Positions 19,080-26,352 of a DNA stretch of 64,000 nt are shown here, one piece after another. Each line of letters opens with the position of its first letter. The first letter of the stretch is position 1. A program made the position numbers and the translations under genes. The notes under the pieces are model-generated. The model saw only the letters and a list, made by a program, of their open reading frames with translations, had not been told where the DNA came from and searched no databases. Source of the stretch: Sphingobacterium sp. CZ-2 (lineage in GTDB: Bacteria > Bacteroidota > Bacteroidia > Sphingobacteriales > Sphingobacteriaceae); NCBI RefSeq assembly GCF_004526235.1, contig NZ_CP038159.1:1984001-2048000 (forward strand). The letters are read 5' to 3'.

Positions 19080-19835
19080 TTATTTTATGCCTTGAATAAA
19101 GTCCGAAATCTTGTCCAAATAACTATCGGCTGCCAATAGTTTTACGAATGCTGTCCCAACAATGGCTCCATTCACATAGCTCGTTGCTTTTCGGAATGTA
19201 TCCCGATCATGGATACCAAATCCAATTACAACCGGATTTTTCAAATCCATGTCTTTAATTCTTTTGAAATAAGCTTCCGATTGCTCCTGTATGGCCAATT
19301 GCTTTCCTGTTGTGGCATTGGAGGATAGCAGGTAAATAAAGCTGGTAGAAAGATCATCGATCTTACGGATGCGTGCTTCCGAAGTCTGGGGAGTTACTAA
19401 AAAGATATTGCTGATTCCATTTTCTTTAAATACATCCTGGTAAAGTTCCTCGTATTCATACATCGGTAGATCAGGGATGATTGTTCCGTTTACACCGACC
19501 TCCTTACATTTATTACAAAAATTCTCTACCCCGTATTGAATAACGGGATTTACATAACCCATTAAATAGACAGGAATGGAAACCCTAATCCGGAGGTCTT
19601 TTAATTGTTCAAAAAGAATGTTCAGGGTCATGCCATTTTTTAGGGCTTCTTCCGAACTATGCTGTATAGTTGGTCCATCGGCCACAGGGTCGGAATAGGG
19701 GAAACCGATTTCCAAAAAATCTGCACCTGCTTTTTCGAGCGCCTCGGCAATATCCAAGGTACTGTCCAAGGATGGATAACCGGCGGTAAAATAGATGGAT
19801 AGCAATCCGTTTGCTTGTTTGTTTATCTGCATCAT
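19080..19835 (-). CDS. trpA: Tryptophan synthase alpha subunit
   Basis: Cleaves indole-3-glycerol phosphate to indole and passes it to TrpB. The 251-residue TIM barrel has the catalytic Glu (E42, ADFLEIGFPYSDPVADGP) and Asp (D53), and the phosphate-binding GFGIHDRDTF / GAIVGTAFVK loops. It is the last gene of the trpD-F-B-A operon; its start is 2 bp after the trpB stop, so translation is likely coupled. Confidence 0.97.
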   Translation of the reverse strand: MMQINKQANGLLSIYFTAGYPSLDSTLDIAEALEKAGADFLEIGFPYSDPVADGPTIQHSSEEALKNGMTLNILFEQLKDLRIRVSIPVYLMGYVNPVIQYGVENFCNKCKEVGVNGTIIPDLPMYEYEELYQDVFKENGISNIFLVTPQTSEARIRKIDDLSTSFIYLLSSNATTGKQLAIQEQSEAYFKRIKDMDLKNPVVIGFGIHDRDTFRKATSYVNGAIVGTAFVKLLAADSYLDKISDFIQGIK

Positions 19836-19837
19836 GG

Positions 19838-21022
19838 TTAAAAGCCAAAGTATTTCATATAATTATCAAGATCCTTGTCGCCACGTCCGGAAAGACAGAT
19901 CACGACGGTTTCATCGCCTTTAAAAGTCATCTTCTCCAAATGCGCTAAGGCGTGGGAGCTTTCGATCGCTGGGATGATCCCCTCCAATTTGGTCAGAAGT
20001 AGTCCCGCATTCATCGCTTCCTCATCGGTAGCACTGACATAAGTCCCTCTTCCAGATTTGAACAACCAGGCATGTTGTGGGCCAATACCAGGGTAATCGA
20101 GCCCGGCCGAAATGGAATAAGGTTCAATCACCTGGCCATCTTCGGTCTGCATCAGGATGGAGCGACTGCCATGTAGCACGCCTTCTTGTCCCAATTGGGT
20201 GGTAGCAGCTGATTCGCCACTGTCAACACCATGACCTGCTGCTTCCACAGCTATGATCTGAACATCCTCATCATCCAAAAAATGGTAGAACATCCCTGCT
20301 GCATTCGATCCTCCGCCTACACAGGCCATCACGATGTCTGGGGTCGCTTTTCCGGTTTTTTCCAACAGTTGCTTCCGGGTTTCTTCAGAAATGATGGACT
20401 GAAAGCGCGCCACCATGTCGGGATAGGGATGTGGTCCAACCACCGAACCGATGATGTAGTGGGTATCCACCGGATTGTTTATCCAATCTCTTAAGGCTTC
20501 ATTGGTCGCATCTTTTAATGTTTTGCTGCCCGAAGTGGCCGCAATGACCGTAGCTCCCATCATTTTCATCCGGGCAACATTTGGCGCCTGACGCTGAATG
20601 TCGATCTCACCCATATACACCACACATTCCAAACCTTTCAGGGCACAGACTGTCGCAGTTGCCACACCATGCTGCCCAGCGCCGGTTTCGGCAATGATCC
20701 GTTTCTTGCCCAGTTTTTCTGCCAAGAGAATCTGACCGATGGTATTGTTGATCTTATGCGCTCCGGTATGGTTCAGGTCTTCACGCTTCAGGAAAATATT
20801 GGTACCGTATTTTTCCGATAGCCTTTTTGCTGGATACAAAGGGGATGGACGGCCTACATAATCCCGTAATAATTGTTCAAACTCTTCCTTAAACGAAGGG
20901 TCTTCTATGATGGAAAGGTATTGTTGTTGTAATTCTTCTACATTGGGATACAGCATTTCGGGGATGTATGCTCCTCCGAATGGGCCATAATACCCTTTTT
21001 GGTTTACTTGATATTTACTCAT
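19838..21022 (-). CDS. trpB: Tryptophan synthase beta subunit
   Basis: PLP enzyme that condenses indole with serine to make tryptophan, in an alpha2-beta2 complex with TrpA. The 394 residues include the PLP lysine K90 in [10 protein letters not shown], the phosphate loop GGGSNAAG, and [15 protein letters not shown]-terminal [13 protein letters not shown] is classic TrpB1. Its start overlaps the trpF stop by 8 bp. Confidence 0.98.
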   Translation of the reverse strand: MSKYQVNQKGYYGPFGGAYIPEMLYPNVEELQQQYLSIIEDPSFKEEFEQLLRDYVGRPSPLYPAKRLSEKYGTNIFLKREDLNHTGAHKINNTIGQILLAEKLGKKRIIAETGAGQHGVATATVCALKGLECVVYMGEIDIQRQAPNVARMKMMGATVIAATSGSKTLKDATNEALRDWINNPVDTHYIIGSVVGPHPYPDMVARFQSIISEETRKQLLEKTGKATPDIVMACVGGGSNAAGMFYHFLDDEDVQIIAVEAAGHGVDSGESAATTQLGQEGVLHGSRSILMQTEDGQVIEPYSISAGLDYPGIGPQHAWLFKSGRGTYVSATDEEAMNAGLLLTKLEGIIPAIESSHALAHLEKMTFKGDETVVICLSGRGDKDLDNYMKYFGF

Positions 21023-21644
21023 GGTGTATGGTTTTCAATGCTTCTTTTATTTTTTCGATATCTTTTAATCCCGGCTCGAGTTCGAATTTGGAGTTTAGAT
21101 CCAGGCCAACTAATCTGGCATCATCAAATGCCAATGCCTCGGAAAGGTTTTCTAAGGAAAGTCCGCCACTTAGGAAATAAGGTTTTTGATAGGGATAAGA
21201 TGTTAATTTCTCCCAATTGAAGGTATGGCCTGTACCGCCGTAGGCTGCGCTCTTGCTGTCGAAAAGGAGGTAATCTACCTGATCTAGAAAAGGGGATACC
21301 TTAGTCCAGTCAAAATCCTCATCAATGCCAAATGCCTTGATGACTTCCATTCCCAACCCTTTAAGGTCTTTTGCCAATGCCGGTGACTCATCGCCATGCA
21401 ATTGGATGACCTTCAGGTCGTATTGTTTTATTGCCGACGTAATTTCCGATAGGCTGGCATTTACAAAAACGCCCGTTTTCTTTAATCCTGGAGCATCTGC
21501 TAATGTCGACAGGTTGCCCACATAGCGAGCGGATTTCGGATAAAAAATGTGGCCAATGTAATCAAGAGGTAAGCCGGCCAGTTCCTTGATATTCTCAGGG
21601 TCTCGCATGCCACATACCTTGATCAATATATTTCTCTTAGGCAT
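21015..21644 (-). CDS. trpF: Phosphoribosylanthranilate isomerase
   Basis: Amadori rearrangement of phosphoribosylanthranilate, third step of tryptophan synthesis. The 209-residue barrel has the catalytic Cys in [21 protein letters not shown], and the C-terminal [15 protein letters not shown] with the catalytic Asp region. It overlaps trpD upstream and trpB downstream by 8 bp each. trpC, which often lies between trpD and trpF in related operons, is missing here. Confidence 0.96.
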   Translation of the reverse strand: MPKRNILIKVCGMRDPENIKELAGLPLDYIGHIFYPKSARYVGNLSTLADAPGLKKTGVFVNASLSEITSAIKQYDLKVIQLHGDESPALAKDLKGLGMEVIKAFGIDEDFDWTKVSPFLDQVDYLLFDSKSAAYGGTGHTFNWEKLTSYPYQKPYFLSGGLSLENLSEALAFDDARLVGLDLNSKFELEPGLKDIEKIKEALKTIHHE

Positions 21645-22626
21645 TTATCAGTTTTTTAAGGCTCTCTTCTGCTTTTAATCCCAATAAGGATGCTTCGGCT
21701 TCATAGTAGCAATCGGCAAAGCTTTTTTCCGGATGGAAAGTTTTGATGGCGAAGGCGGCATTGCTCATCACTACATTGTTCTGTACATCTGTGCCTTCAC
21801 CTTGAATGATCTTCTTGAAGGTATTCGCCGATTCTTCTACCTGATCTCCACCGGCCAGATCTGCCGCTGCAACAGGTTGGAAACCTAATTCCTCTACTGT
21901 ATAATAATTCTCACCCGCATTGTTGATCACTTTGAAATCGCCGGTCAGGGATATTTCATCGTATCCATCCATGGAATGGATGATGCTATATTGTTTATTG
22001 CTGTTCTGATACAGGTAAGCATATAGCCTTGCGAGTTCTAGATTGAATACCCCAACCGATTGGAATTTGGGATTGGCAGGATTCGTTAATGGGCCGAGCA
22101 TATTGAAGAAGGTCTTCACCCCTAATGCCCGACGGATTGGGGCCACAGTTTTCATGGCAGGGTGGAAGAGTGGGGCATGTAGGAAACAGATATTGGCTTC
22201 GTCAAGCTGTTTCTTTAAGGCATCGCTGTCTGCGGTAAAGGTATAACCTAAGGATTCCATCACATTGGAAGATCCACAGCCCGATGATACCCCTACATTA
22301 CCGTGTTTGGCTACTTTATAGCCAGCACCCGCCACGACAAAGGAGGATAAAGTGGATATGTTGAAGGTGTTTTTTCCATCTCCACCTGTACCGCACATAT
22401 CGATCAGGTCATAGCCATCGAAATCAAGTTTATGACATAAATCGTACATGGCATCGCGAAAACCACCCAATTCTTCTACGCGGATGCTGCGCATGCCGTA
22501 GATGGTCATGAATGCCGCGATTTGATGCGAATCGTATTTCCCGGTCGCGATATTTGTGAGGATATCGTAAGCTTCTTTTCTTGTAAAAGACTTATATTCA
22601 AATAAATGGGCTAAAATTTCTTTCAT
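21637..22626 (-). CDS. trpD: Anthranilate phosphoribosyltransferase
   Basis: Adds phosphoribose from PRPP to anthranilate. The 329 residues show the PRPP-binding CGTGGDGKNTFNIST and KHGNVGVSSGCGS motifs and a second-domain GPLTNPANP. It is the first structural gene after the Trp leader peptide and attenuator (22636-22761), 10 bp or so beyond the terminator T run, so its expression should follow tryptophan supply. Confidence 0.97.
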   Translation of the reverse strand: MKEILAHLFEYKSFTRKEAYDILTNIATGKYDSHQIAAFMTIYGMRSIRVEELGGFRDAMYDLCHKLDFDGYDLIDMCGTGGDGKNTFNISTLSSFVVAGAGYKVAKHGNVGVSSGCGSSNVMESLGYTFTADSDALKKQLDEANICFLHAPLFHPAMKTVAPIRRALGVKTFFNMLGPLTNPANPKFQSVGVFNLELARLYAYLYQNSNKQYSIIHSMDGYDEISLTGDFKVINNAGENYYTVEELGFQPVAAADLAGGDQVEESANTFKKIIQGEGTDVQNNVVMSNAAFAIKTFHPEKSFADCYYEAEASLLGLKAEESLKKLINA

Positions 22627-22636
22627 ATCATTGCAT

Positions 22637-22664
22637 AAAAAAAGGCTTGCCTATAAGGCAAGCC
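22637..22664 (-). terminator. trp attenuator terminator
   Basis: On the minus strand GGCTTGCC pairs with GGCAAGCC (22644-22664, TTATA-type loop), followed by seven T residues (22637-22643), just before trpD. Upstream sequence GGCAA (about 22700-22704) can pair with the TTGCC of the left arm, offering an antiterminator. An earlier stem CACAACA / TGTTGTG (22705-22723) overlaps the end of the leader peptide. Confidence 0.88.
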
Positions 22665-22713
22665 CGCTATTTTTTGAGTTCATTAATTCATTCAATAGGT
22701 CATTGCCACAACA

Positions 22714-22761
22714 TTAATTGTTGTGCCACCACCAAATTGTATTGAACTGTTGTGCTTTCAT
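22714..22761 (-). CDS. trpL: Trp leader peptide (three consecutive Trp codons)
   Basis: A 15-residue frame on the minus strand reads MKAQQFNTIWWWHNN and stops at TAA. Three consecutive TGG codons lie just ahead of a set of alternative hairpins that ends in a terminator before trpD. This is the classic ribosome-stalling attenuation arrangement: scarce Trp-tRNA would stall the ribosome on WWW, disrupt the CACAACA stem and favour the antiterminator. The stem-loops and Trp codons are visible directly; the mechanism is inferred by analogy. Confidence 0.88.
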   Translation of the reverse strand: MKAQQFNTIWWWHNN

Positions 22762-22772
22762 TGTAAGTGAAA

Positions 22773-22803
22773 CAAATATCAACGATTGTTTTGATATTTG
22801 CAA
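22773..22803 (-). promoter_or_regulatory. trp operon promoter with overlapping dyad
   Basis: On the minus strand TTG (22801-22803), a 20-nt spacer and GATATTTG (22773-22780) fit the Bacteroidota -33/-7 pattern (TTG, TAnnTTTG with one mismatch). Predicted transcription starts only a few bases before the trpL ATG. The -7 box is one arm of a perfect 10-bp inverted repeat CAAATATCAA / TTGATATTTG (22773-22800), a possible operator. Confidence 0.55.
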
Positions 22804-22830
22804 GAAATCAATTAAAAAAATGATTTTTTG

Positions 22831-23316
22831 TTAATAGGTAACAAAATGAGCCATCTCTTCTCCTTTAGAAACCAAGGTAAAAGAAGCTATTTTTCCTTCT
22901 TCCACATAAATGCTGGTCACCAACCGGTCCTTATGGTATAGAAAGTACATGTTATTCACATCCATATCCTCTGGATCGATATCCCGAACCTCCTTACGTG
23001 GTAATTGACTGTAGGTCTTATATTGTATATTCTCCAGTTTTTTGGTCATCAAATTGATTCTGATTTCCTGAAGACTAACTTCCAGGTAATCATACATCTC
23101 ATCGGAAGGGTCATTTACGGTAACATATTGACTAAGGATCACATCCAATGCATTCTCTTCGTTTGCTAGGTCATGTATAAAATTCTTGACCAAGGATAGA
23201 TTTTCCTTGCTTGATTTGCTTTCCATATGCTCCATTTTAGCCTGATTAGGTTTTGCCTGTGCGAAAGAGATCAAAGGACTGATGGACAATATCAAATACA
23301 GTAAATCCGGTTTCAT
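22831..23316 (-). CDS. Exported protein of unknown function
   Basis: A 161-residue protein I do not recognise. It has an N-terminal signal peptide (1-19, ISPLISFAQA). The mature part is charged and helical at first (ENLSLVKNFIHDLANEENALDVILSQYV), followed by strands (MYFLYHKDRLVTSIYVEEGKIASFTLVSKG). It resembles small periplasmic Bacteroidota proteins of the NTF2/cystatin kind, but that is only an impression. It is transcribed alone, between the trp promoter and a bidirectional terminator. Confidence 0.6.
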   Translation of the reverse strand: MKPDLLYLILSISPLISFAQAKPNQAKMEHMESKSSKENLSLVKNFIHDLANEENALDVILSQYVTVNDPSDEMYDYLEVSLQEIRINLMTKKLENIQYKTYSQLPRKEVRDIDPEDMDVNNMYFLYHKDRLVTSIYVEEGKIASFTLVSKGEEMAHFVTY

Positions 23317-23366
23317 GTTTAATTTATTTAGAATCTTTGACCAATAAAAACATAAAAGGATTAAAT

Positions 23367-23398
23367 AAAAAGCGCCTCTTGATAAAAAGGCGCTTTTT
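23367..23398. terminator. Bidirectional terminator
   Basis: AGCGCCT / AGGCGCT stem (23371-23394) with A4 on the left and T5 on the right, so it can act on either strand. It sits just beyond the stop of the DUF2795 gene, which reads leftward. Confidence 0.75.
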
Positions 23399-23406
23399 AT
23401 TTGAAT

Positions 23407-23628
23407 TTAATATTCATCTTCATTGAAAAAGAAATCATCTTTTGTTGGATAATCCGGCCAGATTTCCTCGATGTTCTCGTATGGTTCACCATCGTCTTCC
23501 AACGCTTGAAGATTTTCAATCACTTCAACAGGTGCGCCAGAACGGATAGCATAATCAATCAATTCATCTTTGGTAGCCGGCCAAGGAGCGTCTTCTAAAT
23601 GCGAAGCTAATTCAAGTGTCCAATACAT
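23407..23628 (-). CDS. DUF2795 small acidic protein
   Basis: A 73-residue, very acidic protein beginning MYWTLELASHLEDAPWPATK and ending in PDYPTKDDFFFNEDEY. The pattern is strongly conserved among Bacteroidota as a DUF2795 protein. No signal peptide or membrane segment is visible, so it is cytoplasmic. Function unknown. It is monocistronic, with a 125-bp AT-rich upstream gap and a bidirectional terminator behind it. Confidence 0.85.
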   Translation of the reverse strand: MYWTLELASHLEDAPWPATKDELIDYAIRSGAPVEVIENLQALEDDGEPYENIEEIWPDYPTKDDFFFNEDEY

Positions 23629-23753
23629 ATCTCTTTAATTAAGTTACATTTTTCGCAAAAATAATATTTAATTTAACTAATGCAAGAAATTTCCCTTTAA
23701 TTCTTTGTTAATGGGTGTATGTATCAGATAATCAGATTTCTAAAATGAAAAAT

Positions 23754-24479
23754 TTATTTACGGTTATTGTATTCCGTCCAGACTTTATTCATTTTTTCGT
23801 AGACTTCCTGCTCAAAACTCTTATCGTTATCATGCAGTTTCGGGTCGGTCTGTATAGGTTTTAATACCGTGATTTCAATTACGCCGGGTCTGGATCCATA
23901 TGTTGATCCATCATCAAACATGATTTTCCAGGCATTGTGGATCACCACAGGAAGGATGGGGATATTGTTTTCTACCGCCATTTTAAAGGCGCCGGCTTTA
24001 AAAGGATGAAGTATCGGCGGATAACCATCGTCTATTTTTCCTTCCGGGAAAATAACCACGTTTTTTCCCTGTTGTAGCAATTCGGTCGCACGCTTATATG
24101 CTTTAAAGGAGGATATCTTACTTTCCCTCTTAACAGGAATATCGATCGTACGGAAGAATATCCTGGTAACCGGATTGTCCATCAATTCGATCTTTCCAAT
24201 AAAAGAAAAAGGTTTTGGACACAAGTAGGTCAACGCCGTAATGTCCAGTATAGATGTATGGTTCGGGCAGATGATGTAATTTTGGGACCAATCTACCGGT
24301 TCTTCATAATGCACTTTAATCCTTATACCCACCAGGTATAAACTGGTCACACTGATCCATTTACGGAACCATACAATAGAGTTGTAATGCTTCTCCGGGT
24401 TTTTCGCTAAAAAATAAAGAATAGGGTAGCTGAGGATGTAGAAAAATAGTACCGCAGCGAAATAGAAAAACCTATGCAT
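23754..24479 (-). CDS. plsC: 1-acyl-sn-glycerol-3-phosphate acyltransferase
   Basis: Inner-membrane enzyme that acylates lysophosphatidate to phosphatidate in phospholipid synthesis. The 241 residues have an N-terminal membrane helix (FFYFAAVLFFYILSYPILYF), the catalytic H-x4-D box in CPNHTSILDI, the substrate motif VVIFPEGKI and a PILPVVIH segment. Family assignment is secure; exact acyl preference is not visible. Upstream is a block of tandem and inverted repeats (24484-24752) rather than a typical promoter region. Confidence 0.9.
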   Translation of the reverse strand: MHRFFYFAAVLFFYILSYPILYFLAKNPEKHYNSIVWFRKWISVTSLYLVGIRIKVHYEEPVDWSQNYIICPNHTSILDITALTYLCPKPFSFIGKIELMDNPVTRIFFRTIDIPVKRESKISSFKAYKRATELLQQGKNVVIFPEGKIDDGYPPILHPFKAGAFKMAVENNIPILPVVIHNAWKIMFDDGSTYGSRPGVIEITVLKPIQTDPKLHDNDKSFEQEVYEKMNKVWTEYNNRK

Positions 24480-24483
24480 GGAG

Positions 24484-24752
24484 GAGTATTTAGTAGTAAG
24501 TATTTAGTATTTAGACCGGTTTTGAGTATTTAGTAGTAAGTATTTAGTATTTAGACCCTGGCGGCTTAATAGTTCATTTAAAACTTTAAAATTATTTAAA
24601 TATTCAAAATCTTTTTTAACAAACATAGGTCTAAATACTAACTACTATATACTAAATACCTCTAGAAGACATAGGTCTAAATACTAACTACTATATACTA
24701 ACTACTTCTAGAAGACATAGGTCTAAATACTAACTACTATATACTAAATACT
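24484..24752. repeat. Inverted and tandem repeat block (34-bp and 46-bp units)
   Basis: Two forward units of 34 bp (24484-24517, 24524-24557) begin GAGTATTTAGTAGTAAGTAT and end ATTTAGACC. After an AT-rich spacer, three copies in inverted orientation start at 24628, 24674 and 24720, exactly 46 bp apart, each beginning GGTCTAAATACTAACTACTA and the first two followed by TCTAGAAGACATA. The two groups could form long cruciforms or hairpins. The block fills the whole gap between the M20 peptidase gene and plsC. Confidence 0.9.
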
Positions 24753-24757
24753 AGCGA

Positions 24758-24776
24758 GCGATAGCTGAGCTATCGC
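24758..24776. repeat. Hairpin over the M20 peptidase stop codon
   Basis: GCGATAGC (24758-24765) pairs with GCTATCGC (24769-24776) around TGA. The stop codon of the peptidase (24770-24772) lies within the right arm. No T run follows, so a terminator role is doubtful; it may mark the edge of the adjacent repeat block. Confidence 0.5.
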
Positions 24777-26140
24777 CACATTTCCGCATAGTATTTATGG
24801 AACAATGGAATTGTTTCGATACCTTTTAGGTAGTTTTCAATGCCATATTTTTCATTAGGGGAGTGCAGGTTGTCGCTGTCTAGTCCGAAACCTAACAATA
24901 CGGTTTTAATACCTAATTCTTTCTCGAATAGGGCAACGATTGGAATCGAGCCACCACCACGAGTAGGTATAGGTTTTTTGTTGAATGTTTCTTCAAGTGC
25001 TTTCTCTGCTGCTTTATAGGCGATGCTATCGGTAGGAGTAACCACTGGCTCGCCACCATGATGAGGTTTTACTTCTACTTTTACCGATTTTGGAGCGATG
25101 GCTTCAAAATGGTCTTTGAATAATTTCGTGATACGCTCCGAGTTTTGGTTAGGAACCAAACGCATAGAGATTTTTGCGAAGGCTTTAGAAGGTAAAACTG
25201 TTTTTGCACCTTCACCGATATATCCACCCCAGATACCATTTACCTCCAAAGTAGGACGGATACCGGTACGCTCGATCGTTGTGAATCCTTTCTCGCCCCA
25301 TAATTCCTGAACACCTAAATCTTCTTCATAGGTTTCGATATCAAATGGCGCTTCGTTCAATGCTTTTCTTTCTGCTTCAGTCAATTCTAACACATCATCA
25401 TAAAATCCTGGGATGGTGATGTGGTTGTTTTCATCATGCAAAGAAGCGATCATTTTAGCCAGGATGGTTGCTGGGTTTCCAACTGCTCCACCGTAAACAC
25501 CAGAGTGAAGGTCGCGGTTTGGACCAGTTACCTCTACCTCTACGTAAGATAGTCCACGAAGACCTGTTTCCAACGATGGGCTTTCCAAGCTGATCATCGA
25601 AGTATCCGAAATAACAATCACATCGGCTTTTAAACGTTCTTTATTGGCACTTACAAAAATACCTAAGTTGGCCGAACCAACTTCCTCTTCACCTTCGATC
25701 ATGAATTTAACATTACATGCCAAAGCATCGTTCTTCATCATGTATTCGAAAGCTTTCACGTGCATGTAGAACTGACCTTTATCATCAGCTGCACCACGAG
25801 CATAGATTTTACCATCACGTACGGTAGGTTCAAATGGTGGAGTCTCCCATAGTTCAATAGGATCTGCCGGTTGCACATCGTAGTGTCCATAAACCAAAAC
25901 AGTAGGTAAAGATGGGTCGAAGATTTTTTCTCCGTATACAATTGGGTAGCCTGCTGTAGGACAAATCTCTACATTATCTGCTCCTGCATCTTTAAGTTTT
26001 TGTGCTACAAATTCCGCGGTGTTCAATACGCCTTCTTTAAATTGAGGGTCTGCACTTACTGACGGAAAGCGCAATAATTCAAATAATTCTTCTAAGAAGC
26101 GATCCTTATTTGCTTCTACATAGTCTTTGATATTTTGCAT
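24770..26140 (-). CDS. M20-family dipeptidase/peptidase
   Basis: Cytoplasmic two-metal aminoacyl-peptidase of the M20 family. The 456 residues have the metal-site motifs in order: LVYGHYDVQP, ARGAADDKGQ, IEGEEEVGS, a dimerisation lid with DLHSGVYGGAVGNP, and RGGGSIPI near the C-terminus, plus FGLDSDNLHSPNE with the last metal His. This is the dipeptidase (CNDP-like) branch rather than ArgE/DapE, judged by GHYDVQP and the lid sequence. Substrate range is unknown. Single gene. Confidence 0.93.
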   Translation of the reverse strand: MQNIKDYVEANKDRFLEELFELLRFPSVSADPQFKEGVLNTAEFVAQKLKDAGADNVEICPTAGYPIVYGEKIFDPSLPTVLVYGHYDVQPADPIELWETPPFEPTVRDGKIYARGAADDKGQFYMHVKAFEYMMKNDALACNVKFMIEGEEEVGSANLGIFVSANKERLKADVIVISDTSMISLESPSLETGLRGLSYVEVEVTGPNRDLHSGVYGGAVGNPATILAKMIASLHDENNHITIPGFYDDVLELTEAERKALNEAPFDIETYEEDLGVQELWGEKGFTTIERTGIRPTLEVNGIWGGYIGEGAKTVLPSKAFAKISMRLVPNQNSERITKLFKDHFEAIAPKSVKVEVKPHHGGEPVVTPTDSIAYKAAEKALEETFNKKPIPTRGGGSIPIVALFEKELGIKTVLLGFGLDSDNLHSPNEKYGIENYLKGIETIPLFHKYYAEMWR

Positions 26141-26307
26141 TTTTAATGGGTTTTTACAAATGTAATGAAATATATTTTAGTAAGGCTGTAACAAATTGCC
26201 CCCAGGGTCGACAAATGAAATGAATTGAATGGATCAGCTAGCTATCCGATTGCTGTTAATTATTTGTTAAAACGAAATGCTTTTAACCGTATTTCTCAGT
26301 TTTGTGA

Positions 26308-26315
26308 TAATTTTG
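26308..26315 (+). promoter_or_regulatory. -7 promoter box for the outer-membrane barrel gene
   Basis: TAATTTTG matches the Bacteroidota TAnnTTTG -7 element, about 38 bp before the ATG at 26353. A clear TTG -33 partner at normal spacing was not found. Confidence 0.45.
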
Positions 26316-26352
26316 CGTACCATTTAATCCTTTGAACTTTTTTATTAATTCT

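Noticed and set aside
24484..24752. CRISPR array
   Set aside because: Units occur in both orientations, the spacer between the three same-strand units is itself repeated, and no cas gene is nearby.
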